Part shown: positions 1-10,984 of the stretch, piece after piece
How the letters are laid out: each line of letters opens with the position of its first letter
Position numbering within the stretch: position 1 is the stretch's first letter
NCBI GenBank assembly: GCA_038380435.1
Contig: JAWZYU010000013.1
Coordinates: 12,165,901 to 12,229,900 of the forward strand
DNA from: Ryuthela nishihirai
Lineage: Eukaryota > Arthropoda > Arachnida > Araneae > Heptathelidae
Direction: 5' to 3'
DNA length: 64,000 bases
Notes under the pieces: generated by a model
What the model was told of the DNA's origin: nothing
The model's input: the letters and a program-made list of their open reading frames with translations, nothing else
Database searches by the model: none
Program-made: the position numbers and the translations under genes

Positions 1-566
1 AAGATAATTTCTAATCCAAAACAATTAACGTTGATCAAGAGAAAAAAATTAGTAAAGATTCAAAAGGTTTAAATAACAAACAAATTTATTTCCAAAACTC
101 ACTCACCAAAACTTCAATGAAGAAGATACATCATTTCTCAACTCTGACTATACACACTGCACTAACTGTGCTACTCACTACTCTGTGCTTCTCTCTGTGC
201 TACTACCACACTCTCTTCTGTCTCTCTAACGTAAGCTGAGCTACTGCTCTAACTACTGTGACAACATGTCATCGGTTATAGCAAGAGGCTTACAGTGCCC
301 GCACGTGTCATGTTGCACACCGGAAAAGACATTTGCATAAATTGATGAGCGGCGCAAGAGCTATGACGCAAGAGGAGGCGTGTCCTTGTGCACGCGCTTT
401 AGAGGATGACAGTCGGAAGTTCGGAATTGCGCATGCACAACTCCTAACTCTTGGAAACGAGCGCTGTAATGCCAAAAAGGAAATAAAAATCCCCAAAATG
501 ATAAATATAACGCAAATTAAGCAAAACTGGTTAAGATAAAGTAAAAGTGAACGATGGGGCATCACA
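1..566 (-). mobile_element. LTR copy A (partial, runs off window start)
   Basis: Non-coding repeat present four times in the window (also 29575-30283, 61522-62275, 63546-64000). Oriented by the best copy, the unit begins TGTGATGG and ends near GCATTACA, so it has TG...CA ends. It carries an AATAAA about two thirds along (here on the minus strand near 90) and a GC-richer central block around 300-460 that differs in composition from its surroundings. These are the marks of a long terminal repeat (U3-R-U5). Its beginning (minus strand) lies at 566 and its 3' end is left of the window. No internal retrotransposon genes are seen next to it, so it may be solo. Short reading frames here are chance. 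Confidence 0.6.
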
Positions 567-574
567 TGGTGCGA

Positions 575-1740
575 TTAGTGGTTTATATGTTAAAGTGTCA
601 AGTTTAATAGAAATAATATTTTGTTCTTTAATTTGATGCATATTTTATTACACTACAATATAAAGAATTTTATAAAGCCATCTGATTGCCATTTCTTAGA
701 AGCACTAAATGGTACTGCGGATTTGCTTGTTAACATTCCTATTTGCTGAACCATTCTTCTGATTTAAGCTCACAAGTTTGATTTGAACTATTATCAACAA
801 ATTTTTCTTTAAATTTTCGAAAATCTTCTAAAAATTAACAAAAAAACTGCTATTTTTAAAAATGGTAGATTGTAGAAGTAATTACAAAGTACATTCTTTT
901 TTTCTATTTCACATTTTTCTGTCATAAATCTATTTCAGTATTTCCAAAATTATTTTTATCATTTTTCTCAGCATTCTATGCATCTTTCCCACTCAAAATC
1001 AAAACTGGAAGTAAACACATCCTCCTTAGAAATTCTGGATGCAACTGCACTTAATTAGTTATGCTTCACTGAGGCAAACAAGATGCAGATGGCTGACACA
1101 TGCGATCTCTGTTCGTGTGCTATATAGTGTTTTGAACCTGCATATTGGAGACCCCTTGTAAAGTTAGTACTTCCTTTTTATACTTAAACCTTTTTTTTCA
1201 TTTCAGTAGATTTATTTTTTGGAAATTAGCAATCTTTTGGCTGATCAATAAGTATTGTTTTTTCATAGTTAAGCTACATCGTATGGCGAGCTTACAACTT
1301 CTTGCTGTGGATATTTTAACATTGCATTAGGCTATATGTTAATTTTTATTTTATTATTTATTACTTTTCCAGTAAAACTCTGATCTGGTATCATCTTCTG
1401 AAAATAAATGAGGTCTTGGATATGGAATCAAATTCATTTCTGTAGATTTATTTCCATTAGTTAACGATATTTTGATCGGCTGATTTATCGATCTTTCTGA
1501 ATTATGCTACATCGGAGGCCAGCTTAAAAGTTGTTGTGCATATTTTATTTAACATCTCATCCCATTAGGTTATATGTAATTTCTCTTCTATTATTTCTTG
1601 TTTTTTTTTTTTAGTAAAAAAACTTTGAGCTTGTACATTTTCTGGAAATGAATGTCTTGGATACAGAAGCAAAATTGGACTCTTCCGCTAAACTCATGTA
1701 GAAAGTTTCACCCCCCCCCCTCTCTCTCTCTAGAAATATA
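575..1740 (+). repeat. X-family dispersed repeat, copy X1
   Basis: Non-coding AT-rich repeat related to 1860-4105 (interrupted), 12890-13440, 23800-24150, 26465-28139, 34475-36766 and 46080-47140. Its right part holds two tandem subunits of about 260 bp (about 1195-1455 and 1456-1730), each with a core reading like AGATTTATTT...CCAGTAAAA...ATACAGAAGC. The best bounded copy (26465-28139) has TTAA at both ends and piggyBac-like short inverted ends, so X is probably a non-autonomous element. No reading frame of note. Confidence 0.55.
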
Positions 1741-2104
1741 TATATATATCTATTTTAAATTATGAGTTTTTATGTTTATATTGAATGATTTTAAAGGATT
1801 TATATGATATTATTATATGATTACATATATTATTATTTATATGATTACAAAACACGTACTGCAATTTTTTTTTTTCCATTTCACACTCTTTTCTGTCATA
1901 AACCTATTTCGGTATTACCAAATTATTTTTATCATTTTTCCCAGCATCCTTGAAATCGAAACTGAAAGTAAACACATCCTTTTTAGAAATTCTGGTTGCA
2001 CCTACATTTAATTAGTTATGCTTCACTGAGTCAAACAAGACACAGATGGCCGACACATGCTATCTCCACTCTGTATGCTATAAGTGTTTTTTACAGTTTT
2101 GGTG

Positions 2105-3582
2105 CAATTTCTACAGAAATGCTTAGAGCTGGAAATGTTTCGGTTACCACTTGGATGACTGAAATTCTGAATATCTTTTATGATAAAGGCATGGTTCCTA
2201 AGGATTTTACCAGAGCTATTGTTATCCCTATTTTCAGAAAAGGTGATCGCAGTTCTTGTGATAACTATAGGGGTATTAGCCTACTCTCTGTTCCAGGTAA
2301 AGTTTTTTCCATGATTGTGCTTAATAGAATTAAGAATCTGGTTGACAGTCAATTGCGTGATGAGCAATGTGGATTCAGAAGTGGTAGGGGATGTGTGGAT
2401 CAGATATTTTCACTTAGGCAGATTCTTGAGAAATGTTTAGAGTTTCAAAAACCTTTGGTTGCTAGCTTTGTTGATTTCAAAAAGGCTTTCGACTCTGTTG
2501 ATCATCATAATTTGTGGTTGATTGTGAAATCATATGGTATACCAGACAAGTTAGTTAACATAATGAAAGCTCTCTATAATAACACTGAGTCATGTGTGAG
2601 AGTTGGTAAGGCTTGTAGCAATTGGTTTAGCATTACTTCTGGTGTTCGACAAGGGTGCATTTTGTCTCCTTTTCTCTTTAGTTTGGTTATTGATTATGTT
2701 ATGCGAAATTCACTTCAAGGGAAAGATTTTGGCCTTAAATGGGCTGGAGATACGAAAATTTCTGATTTAGATTATGCTGATGATTTAGCCCTTTTGGCAA
2801 ATGATGTTGATGAGATGAACTCTTTCATTCGAGCTGTTGATGAGACTGGTAGTAGAGTAGGTTTGGTTATAAACAGAGAGAAAACTAAAGTGATGAAAAT
2901 TGGTCAGGCAGGCTGTGATTCAGTTAATCTGAATGGTTGCCGTCTTGAGCAGGTGTCACAGTTTAATTATCTTGGGAGCTATGTAACAGATAATGGTGAT
3001 GTGCGGCATGAGATTAACAGATGAATAGGGATTGCTGCCGGGACTTTTAAGAATCTATGGAGAGTGTGGAGAAATAGGCGTATACACCTAAAGACTAAAA
3101 TTAGACTGTATAATAGTTTGGTTCTCTCTAGGGTTAGTTATGGTAGTGAAACTTGGACACTTTGTAAACAAGATAACAGGAAACTAGATGCTTTTGATTC
3201 CAGATGCTTACGCAGTATCTTGGGCATTAGGTGGTTCAACTTTGTAACTAATGATGGATTAGGCAAAGGAGTTTGCAACCTCCTTTAAGCAGCATATTGT
3301 GCAGAGAGAGACTCCGTTGGTTTGGCCATGTTGCCTGTATGAATAATTATAGATTGGCGAATAGGGTTATGAACAGTGTGCCTAAAGGCCTCAGAAAGAA
3401 GGGGAGACCTAGGATGCGGTGGACAGACAATGTCAAACAGGACCTTGTTAAAATTGGTGTGCAGTGGCCAGATGCAGTAGATGTAGCTCAGGATAGACTT
3501 GCTTGGAGAACTAAATTGCACGATCTGGTTGGACCTCCGTAGCCCATGGCTGCTTGAGGTTGATGATGATGATGATGATGCA
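2105..3582 (+). mobile_element. 5'-truncated RTE-type LINE, copy 1
   Basis: Homology to the other LINE copies starts around 2105, inside the polymerase N-terminal part, so the endonuclease is missing, as expected from incomplete target-primed reverse transcription. The element ends with a short 3' UTR containing GCTGCTTGAGG and a (GAT)n tail at about 3562-3580. A short simple-repeat tail is characteristic of RTE-clade LINEs. It sits inside repeat copy X2. Other copies: 15363-18468 (minus), 31858-34470, 47140-49250 (minus), 54335-55326. Confidence 0.85.
2109..3542 (+). pseudogene. RTE-type LINE reverse transcriptase (broken)
   Basis: RNA-dependent DNA polymerase of a non-LTR retrotransposon. 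The frame is open to 3024 and shows the polymerase motifs in order: FVDFKKAFDSVD (motif A), SGVRQGCILSPFLFS (motif B), LDYADDLALLAN (motif C with the catalytic YADD), NREKTKVM (motif D) and FNYLGSYV (motif E). A TGA at 3022-3024 stops it between INR and IGI. The C-terminal part continues after this stop, with YGSETWTLCKQ near 3140, then a frameshift near 3265-3275, then LRWFGHVACM and GRPRMRWTDNVKQDL, ending at 3542. The sequence before 2105 that stays open is not part of the protein. Core residues are intact, but the protein cannot be made whole. Confidence 0.88.
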
Positions 3583-4105
3583 GCATATTGGATACTCTTT
3601 GTAAAGTTAGTATTTTTTTTTTACATTTAAACCTTAGTTAGTTTTCATTTCAGTAGATTTATTTTCGGAAATTAGCAATCTTTTGGCAATCGATAAGTAT
3701 TGATTTTTTCATAGTTATGTTATATCGTACGGCTGGCCTACATCTTGTTGCTGTGGATATTTTAATATCGCATTAGGCTATATGTTAATTTTTATTTTAT
3801 TATTTATTACTTTTCCAGTAAAACTTTGATATGGTATCATTTTCTAAAAATAAATGTGGTCTTGGATATGGAAGCAAATTAATTTCTGCAGATTTACTTC
3901 CGTTAGTTAGCAAACTTTTGATTGACTGATTTATCAATCTTTCTGAGTTATGCTAGATCGGGGGCCGGCTTAAAATTGCTGCGGATATTTTATTTAACAT
4001 CCCATTATGTGATGGATGAGCATAATCAGAAAATAGCTTGGCCTCTGGATGGAAACCTGTTTTTCAGCCTGAACACTGGAAGGGTGAAATATATGAATGT
4101 CTTGG

Positions 4106-5245
4106 GTTGTATTAACTTATATAACATATGAATGAACTGGGTTGTATTAACTTATATAACATATGAATGAACTGGGTTGTATTAACTTCATAGCAATACT
4201 TTTGTGAGAACAATGTTCGAAATGCCAGCTGTTATGAGCGAGATGGAAGCCAAACATACGGAGATGTATACACACTGGCTCACAACTGAATGTCCCATAA
4301 AACAGACAGCAGGCTTTTCAAACTCATCAATGTTCCCCTTTTTAACCAAAGACAGAGCAAGGGTTTAGTGGAAAAAACCAACACAGGCACAGTGGGGACA
4401 TTTCTATGCTGCAAATTGGTCTTAATTTTTAACTCTATTTTTTATAGAGACTCGTGCCCCTCACACCCCCATCAATTTTCAGTTCCCATATCTGATTGAG
4501 TCTCCCAATTGGGTGAATTCTCGCCACTAGTTCACACTTTGCTCTAAGATTGTGCTTGAGAAGTCTGCCATCCGTCTGATGGAAAGTGCTTAGAGTAAGG
4601 CTCTCCCACACATGGCACATTGGCTTTACATGCCATGTGACAGACATTGGTCTTTCCAAGCCCATTGGTGCCCTCTTTCTGATTGAGGAGAGGATGGGGA
4701 TTTATCTCTGACAAATTTCAACACTGTCCAGGTGGGAATCGTACCTGGAAACTTGATATTAAAAAAACCTAGCTTTTGTGAGGACCACGAAGGAACTTTT
4801 CATCATATGAATAACAGCATTTCCCAAGTACAATAGTATTCTCCTTCTCACTGAGAATGGAATGGTGGTTAATGAAGATAATTCACCCTACTGGGAGACT
4901 CAATTGAACATGGAAACTGCAAATTATAAGAGGGGGGGGGATACAGATGTCTCTATGTAAAATAAAGAATTAAGACCAATTTGCAGCACAGAAATGTACC
5001 CACTGTGACTGTGTTGGTTTTCTCCACTAAACCTTTGCTCTGTTGTTGGTTAGAAAGGGGGGGGGGGACATTGATGAGTTTGAAGAGCCTGCTGTCCATC
5101 TGATGGGATGTTAAGTCATCAGCCAGTGTGTATACTTTTATTTGCATTTGGCTTTCCTCTCATTCGTAACATCTGGCATTTTGATCATTGTTGTCACAAA
5201 AGTGTTGCTGTGACATTAATACAACCCAGTTCATGTTTCACATAT
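4106..5245. repeat. Fold-back repeat with ~300-bp inverted arms
   Basis: The segment 4130-4440 matches the reverse complement of 4965-5245. Landmarks are ACTGGGTTGTATTAA near 4137 against its complement near 5217, and GCAGGCTTTTCAAACTCATC near 4309 against its complement near 5075. The left end also carries a ~35-bp direct duplication (4106-4175). The loop holds a degenerate SINE2. This looks like a fold-back non-autonomous DNA transposon. No coding content. Confidence 0.6.
4440..4760 (-). mobile_element. SINE2, degenerate copy
   Basis: Minus-strand match to the SINE2 family (compare 55358-55750). Shared blocks include the CAGACGGATGG..TTCTCA region, CTTGGAAAGACC near 4655 and a B-box-like GGTACGATTCCC near 4735. 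It sits in the loop of a fold-back repeat. Heavily diverged. Confidence 0.5.
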
Positions 5246-5339
5246 GTAATTCATGCTTCTGAAATCGTAATGGAGAGAAATTATGAGCTAACAACCACCA
5301 CTCTTCAATATTCCTTATTTTGCCATTACATATGATGAG

Positions 5340-6480
5340 AGATCAAGTTGAAAAAAGTAAATTGGTCATTTATTGTAGACATGTAAATAAATGGATTAAG
5401 TCTTCTTGTTATTTGGTAAAATAAATATTTCATTGATAATCTGCTAATAGGAGCCATAAAATGCCCATCTTTATTGAGCTCTGATGGTTTTTGTGGGGAC
5501 AGGGAGGCCAATATTGGATTCTACCCACAATAGTTCAAAGGTAGTGTGGGGGTCAGGCAGCTGCATGACCTAAGTCAACGGTACTATATAATCATAATTT
5601 AATTTAATCACTAATAATTAATAACTAATAATCCATCAATAAGCACCAATCATCTATTAATAATCATTTAATCAATATATTGCATAAATTAGACAGAACA
5701 GAAATAATTGTTGTGCAACTCCTTCCCATACCTTTTCACAAAAAATGCATGGACTGCGGTAGTGTCGGACTTCATCATGCTGTATGGGAAGAGCAGTGAT
5801 GACTGAAGTCCTTGCTGTGCATATTTTATGACACTAATAGGAAAAAATTTATCTCCAACAATTAATAACTAATAATTGATACATAGACAACATTAGTCAT
5901 TAGCTCCTTGTTATTAGGTAAAGAAAAATTTCATTGATAATCTGCTAATGGGAACCTTAAAATGAACATCTTTTGTTGATCTCTGATTGTCTTCGTGGGG
6001 ATGGGAAAGTCAATATTGGATTCTACCCACAATGGTTGGATGGAGCCAGGCAGGTGCATGACCCAAGTCCTCAGTGATATAATTTGTTCACAACTGAACT
6101 TAATCATTAATAATTAATAACCATTTAATTGATACATTGTATAAATTAGACAACATAAATAATTGTGCAGCCCTTCCTGTACTTTTATGATAAAAGTGGC
6201 TTCGGTAGTGGCAGATCTCCTCATGGCAAGTGATGGGTTGTAGCAGTAATGATCAATTTCTGCTTCATACATTTTATCATATTAATTAAAACAAAAAAAT
6301 TCTAAATATTAATAACTAATAATCATTCAATAATTGATTAATAATTGATTAATAATTGCTTAATCAATATAATTATCCAATTAGCACTTATGTGCAGCTC
6401 TTCCTGTACTCCACAGAATGCTGGGAGAAAAATTATGTGCAGCCCTTCCCTTACTCCACAGAATGCTGGGAGATAAATAA
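5340..6480. repeat. AT-rich tandem repeat, ~480-bp unit, two to three partial units
   Basis: The block 5400-5860 recurs at about 5900-6290 and partly at 6300-6475. Shared landmarks are TGATAATCTGCTAAT, AATATTGGATTCTACCCACAAT, runs of ATTAATAACTAATAAT, and GTGCAGCCCTTCC with variants. No coding signal in either strand. 6480-6960 is plain AT-rich sequence with nothing I can support. Confidence 0.55.
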
Positions 6481-6977
6481 AAATGACAGCAGAGGCCAAA
6501 TTGTTCCTGACAACTCTCCCCTTCCAATACTTTTTAAAGATCTTTGAAAAACACTACAGGCTTGCACTACAAAAAGGCAGAATAGGAATTTTGATACTCT
6601 TCTTCATTGGTTTTGTGCATCATCACAAAGAAATAGAATATAGCTCTCATTCTACAGTATGCCTACCTACAAAGTATACTGTAATACAGCATTCTGTTAA
6701 AAATTTATGCAAATAAAAAAAAATCATTTTTACAAGCTATTAAATACATGCTAAAAAAATTGTTAAAAAAAACATAAAATTCAAATAAGTTCTATTAATC
6801 TAAATTAGTTTACTAACTTAACTTTTAATATATTTTAATATAATTATATTTATATATTACTTTAATGAAGTAATAACTATAATAAGATAATATATTTTAA
6901 TATTACTTTACTTAACTAATATTAAAATATATTATCTAACATATAAAAACAAATAAGTTCTATTCCAGTAGGTTTAC

Positions 6978-7097
6978 CTTCAACATTTCCATTGGCTCTT
7001 GAATTTTTAGATACAAATGCCTAGCCCATTGAACTCTTCCTGCATATGGAGGAATGTTACAGCCTACTGGAGGATTTAATCTGTCTTTACTGTAATG
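6978..7097 (-). CDS. Dynein heavy chain exon (DHC_N1 tail region), most 3' exon seen
   Basis: Exon of 120 bp, 40 codons, phase 0 at both ends. On the minus strand the acceptor is TTTTTAG|CATTAC and the donor is TTGAAG|GTAAAC. The peptide includes NPPVGCNIPPYAGRVQWAR and IQEPMEML. The pattern PPx(3)NxPPxAGxxxWxRxL...RIxEPM is the recognised signature of the dynein heavy chain N-terminal region 1, the tail part that dimerises heavy chains and binds intermediate chains. Dynein is the minus-end microtubule motor, and the axonemal forms drive cilia and sperm flagella. The frame joins exactly to the exon at 26237-26330. Nothing in the remaining 6.9 kb was recognised as the following exon. Paralogue not determined. 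Confidence 0.85.
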
Positions 7098-7254
7098 CTA
7101 AAAATTAAAAAAACATTAATATTAAAATATTTTTATCAGCTACAGTAGAATCTTACTTATTCATCACTCCAAGTTATTCATCAAAAAATCTTCAGAAACA
7201 TCAGTGTTCAATAACATAAATAGTATTCTCATTGCTTGTGTACATAATTTGCCA

Positions 7255-7345
7255 CCTCACCATAATTTTACCAAAAAACATCGCAATATTAACATCTCGC
7301 CTGAATTTTACCAAGTCAGCTAAAATTTCTCCAACTCCACTTTAC
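7255..7345 (+). repeat. Short relic of the 57.6-60.7 kb fold-back family
   Basis: Contains CACCATAATTTTACCAAAAAA, then ACATCTCGCCTGAATTTTACC, then CTCCAACTCC and a G run. This order matches the tandem unit of the large fold-back element (for example 60355-60420). It shows that the family exists elsewhere in the genome. Confidence 0.6.
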
Positions 7346-7349
7346 TCTG

Positions 7350-7436
7350 GGGGGGGGGGGGTAGTGCGCGCACACGCACGCACACATACGCACACACACA
7401 CACACACACACACACCACACACACACACACACACTA
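7350..7436 (+). repeat. G run and (CA)n microsatellite
   Basis: Twelve-base G run, then an imperfect CA/CG repeat becoming pure (CA)n to 7434. The His-Thr-rich reading frame across it is an artefact of the repeat. Confidence 0.95.
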
Positions 7437-7619
7437 TCTGATATATATGCCACAATGCCCCTGCACTTCACTGCTCTGAAAATCTTTCAAGTTTTCTAAA
7501 AAATAATTAAGAATTTCAATTTTTCTAAAAATCTTTCTAAAAATTTTAACATGCAAATAGTTTGGACGATAAACCTAAAAATTTTACTGTTACTGCTCAA
7601 TGACAGAATTTTAACTTAT

Positions 7620-8433
7620 TTTAACAAATAAGGCAGTAATACTATTATCAACAATGCACAACACAAATACAGTAGATGCACTAAATAAAAATAAGTCTGA
7701 AATAAATCTACATTATAATTCTATAAAAGGAATTGATACTCTTGATCAGCTAATACATGCCTATACAGTAAAGAGAAAAGCCAACAGATGGCCTGTAGCT
7801 TTCTTTGAAAACATGATTGATGCCTGCATATAGCATCTTTCGTCATTCGTAAAAATCTGTATCCTGAATAAAATGAAAACAAATCCTCTAAACAAGGGAA
7901 ACTGTTTCTTCTATCAGTTGCAATGCAATTTGTTCATCCCCAGATAGTCAGATGGCCAACCCATAGACTAACAAGTGTGCATAAATGATCCATCAGCCAA
8001 GTTCTGGGTGTTGCAACTACCAGTAATGTACAAGTTCAAGATGTGTCCAAAAATAGAAAACATAAAATGTGTTATTTATGTCCTGCAAAATTTCAAGAAT
8101 GTCAAAGCAATATTGTGTGCATGTAAAAAAAGTGTATGCAATGAACATTCTGCCAAAAAATTTTGTAAAAAATTGCAATGAATAAATTTTGTTAGTGTCA
8201 CTATGACAAATATGTTTTATGTTGTATTTACCATATATAAAGTATTAGATGGCTGCATTTATATATCAGTATGTTTTAAAGTAACGATAAATAAAGATAT
8301 AAAGCACATAAATTTTAATTTACCTAAAAGTTATAATTTCCAGTAAAAACACACAAGTGAGCCTCAGATATTCATTTTGTTTATACAGATTTTCTGGTAG
8401 TTGTGTAAAAAATAGTGTCTGGTAGCTAGAGGG
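7620..8433 (+). pseudogene. piggyBac transposase C-terminal relic with 3' element end
   Basis: Cut-and-paste transposase of the piggyBac superfamily, C-terminal part only. Visible pieces are VILLSTMHNTNTVD near 7645, KGIDTLDQLIHAYTVKRKANRWP near 7720-7790 (the conserved VDxLDQxxxxY.xKRKTxRWP block holding the last catalytic Asp), and a Cys-rich zinc-binding tail at 8065-8165. The tail is split between two frames (CYLCPAKFQEC in one, CACKKSVCNEHSAK in the other). A stop interrupts it at about 7833. The element ends with GGTAGCTAGAGGG at 8433 followed by TTAA at 8434-8437, the expected piggyBac target. The 5' half is not seen. Confidence 0.8.
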
Positions 8434-8449
8434 TTAAGGTCAAACCCTG

Positions 8450-8690
8450 AGAAAATCCTCCCCCTTCATCAGGGGGGGGGAGAATGGTGAGGGCAAATTC
8501 AAAATAATTTATGACGGTCGTTATATGTGCTTTCATTTGACACCTAACTCATAACTGTAGGCCCTTGCTTTCAGAAGATACAGCAGAACAACTTTCACAT
8601 TTCACATTTTTTTGGGGAAGAAGAAAGCATGGGGGTCAATTTTTCATAGCTTATGACACTCCATGAATCACAAGCTTTCATTTGATGCCT
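8450..8690. other. Unassigned sequence
   Basis: Non-coding, with a G run at 8471-8481. I recognise nothing in it. Confidence 0.4.
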
Positions 8691-8793
8691 AGATAGAATA
8701 GAAGAATGCCTAGAAGAAATAGATAGAATAGAAGAATGCCTTTCATTTGATGCCTAGATAGAATAGAAGAATGCCTAGAAGAATGCCTGATAG
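8690..8793 (+). repeat. Minisatellite of GATAGAATAGAAGAATGCCT units
   Basis: About four imperfect units built from TGATGCCTAGATAGAATAG and AAGAATGCCTAGAAG in direct orientation. No coding meaning. Confidence 0.8.
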
Positions 8794-8894
8794 CATGTTA
8801 CTTTCTGCATTCACATTCAAGAGATATGGGTGAATAATCATTTCATATTTCCCCTTTTTTATGGGAGGGGAGAAGGCATGGATAACTCTCTCTA

Positions 8895-9280
8895 TAGCAT
8901 TTGAAAGTTATGGTGAAACAAAAGTTTTGACAATCACCAAACTGATGAATGTCATGTGAAAAGCAATATGAAAATAGGTATAAAGGCAAATCACCAGTTG
9001 TTTCAAAGAGTGGTGGCTGGTACACTTCAACTGATAGTTGATGAGCAAGTCGATATTAGATGCTGAAGGTACCCTTGCAGCTGGTTGTTATGCCACAATG
9101 AACAGATGCTATTAATGTCGAATTACCAGTCCAAAGTTTATGCCAGATGTTAGAAGAAACCATCAAACTTGCATTGCATTATTGTTGAGGCATCCCATAT
9201 GTACTATCATGGCCATTATTCATTGTTCCTATTGTTTCCAAAAAGCCTTGGAGTAAAACACTATACTGTGAGAGCACAAG
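8895..9280 (-). repeat. Inverted partner of 11985-12300
   Basis: Its reverse complement aligns with 11985-12300 through ATGGCCATGATAGTACAT, then GGTTTCTTCTAACAT, then ACTGGTAATTC, then CTTGCTCATCA..AT..AAGTGTACCAG. The two copies flank the mariner at 9736-10982 at about 0.5-1 kb distance. Either two independent copies of one repeat or the arms of a larger element. Function unknown. Confidence 0.6.
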
Positions 9281-9464
9281 CATTAAAACTTAAAATATTT
9301 AAACTACATAAAATTTGGTAAAATAGATGTTAAGAATTATTCCTGCAATGTATATTTCACCATTATATAGATAGCATCTTCATGGCAGGCCAGGTTTTAA
9401 ATAAATGCAAAGGCTATCAATCAATCCATGGTTCAACATAGTGTTCATGAAGCCTTTGACCTGG

Positions 9465-9556
9465 CCACCATATCCAATTGAATGACCCCACCATATCCAA
9501 TTGAATGACATGAATTTGAATGACTTGACCCCACCATATCCAATTGAATGACATGA
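9465..9556 (+). repeat. Tandem repeat CACCATATCCAATTGAATGAC, three copies
   Basis: Three direct copies (near 9467, 9490 and 9533), the last separated by a short diverged stretch. Confidence 0.85.
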
Positions 9557-9735
9557 ATCCAGACAAACAGTGTTCCAATGGGATCCCCACTATCTGACCT
9601 TGTAACTGATGGTCATTCTTCATTATGTCGGTCACAGCAGTAGGCCTCAAATTAGCCAATATACTTGTTACATTGACAAAAATCATAATTTTCTGGAATC
9701 ACAGTAAAAATTAACTAAATGAATTCCTCAACATA

Positions 9736-10982
9736 CAGGTGGTTCAAGGTTGACCTGGACTTCTCTAGGTATTCTCCCTTAACATTAACACACTTGTCCC
9801 ATCTCCGTGGAAGACCTGTATTCCAGCCATGTAGAAAGATTCGAATTGCTGTCATAGCCACTTTAGGACACACTTTTGTAGTTGTTCATCTGTGGTGAAT
9901 TTCTTCCCTCCTATATGCTCCTTAAGTGAGCCAAACAGGTGAAAATCACTTGGAGCCAAGTCAGGAACGTAGAGACTATAGCTGAGTATTTCCCAACCCA
10001 TTGATGCCACAGCTGTCATTGTCACATGAGCTATGTGTGGCCTAGCAGTACCGTGCAACAAGATGACCTATTTTGACAATTTTCATGCCCTCTGAATGGC
10101 AGGTTTAAGCTTCTCTTTTACGAGGGTAGCATAATACTATGTATTCTTTGTTGCTCCCCACACAAGAAAATCCACCAGGAGTACTCCATTTGCATCCCAG
10201 AATACAGTAGCTATTAGCTTTCCTGCAGACAGCATTGCCTTGAATTTCTTCAGCCGTGGAGAATCCTTGTGGCACCATTCACAGATGGCTCGATTGGTTT
10301 CTGGAGTAAATTAATGAATCAAAGTCTCATCACTGGTCACGCTTTGTTGCAGAAATGCATCCCTCTCAGACTTAAAATGATGCAAAAGCTCTATGCAAAT
10401 GGCAACATGAAACAACATCTGATAAAATGTCAACCCCCCCCCCCCCCAGCATACTTTTTAATATGCATACTTTTCTGAACAGCAGCTGTTCGTGGATTAT
10501 TTTTTCCACACTATCAAACACTGATGTTGACTACTGCAGCTATGTCATGTACCCTTACACTACTGTTTTCCAAAATAACCTGTTGTACATGATCGATGTA
10601 AACTTCAGTCACAGCAGTAGCTAACACATGTCCATACAGTTCATTTGCTAGTCCTCCTTGGCCCTTGGAAACTTGCTGCACCAATCATCGACATTTGCCT
10701 TTGACATCATTTTATTCCAATACTGTGCTTGTAGTCTTCGCAAAATTCAGTAGGTTTCACCTTCTCCTTCACAAGAAATTTCATAATGCAATATTGTTCC
10801 ACACTCACCAACACCCCTATAGACTCCATGCTTCCCATAGTGCACCTCGCACAAACCGCATGGATTAAACCACTACTGGCTTGAAGGGGAGGTTCACACA
10901 TATTTACCATATGGAATCCGTCACAATCAGTACAGAACATATAGAGCTATAATAAAAAAAATCCAGGTCAACCTTGAACCAC
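9736..10982 (-). mobile_element. Mariner-like element (degenerate)
   Basis: Inverted ends read GTGGTTCAAGGTTGACCTGG at 9739-9758 and, reversed, at 10963-10982, with TA next to both (9734-9735 and 10983-10984). The length of about 1.25 kb is typical for mariner. It lies in the 19-kb dynein intron. A C run at 10436-10447 interrupts it. Confidence 0.85.
9775..10945 (-). pseudogene. Mariner transposase (DD34D type, broken)
   Basis: Read on the minus strand. N-terminal helix-turn-helix pieces are at 10810-10710 (VEQYCIMKFLVKEKVKPTEF). The middle is scrambled by stops and frameshifts. The C-terminal part at 10061-9852 has GTARPHIAHV where the family has HDNARPH, so the second catalytic Asp is lost. 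It is followed by YVPDLAPSDFHLFGSLKEH with the third Asp, and GGKKFTTDEQLQ. Inactive DNA transposase. Confidence 0.8.
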
Positions 10983-10984
10983 TA

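Larger units (their letters stand above)
1860..4105 (+). repeat. X-family repeat copy X2, split by RTE-type LINE
   Basis: The stretches 1860-2100 and 3585-4105 align with consecutive parts of copy X1 (890-1140 and 1140-1730). The block between them is a LINE insertion, so X1 acts as the empty-site reference. The right end contains the phrase GCCTCTGGATG shared with the ends of X4 (about 28095) and X7 (about 40600). Confidence 0.55.

Noticed and set aside
1996..2105. N-terminal extension of the RT reading frame
   Set aside because: Alignment with LINE copies 3 and 4 shows that LINE sequence starts near 2105; the earlier part is X-family repeat that happens to be open.
7232..7441. His-Thr-rich reading frame
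   Set aside because: Created by the G run and the (CA)n microsatellite.
8690..9560. CRISPR-like array
   Set aside because: The short tandem units have no unique spacers of constant length and the genome is eukaryotic; they are minisatellites.
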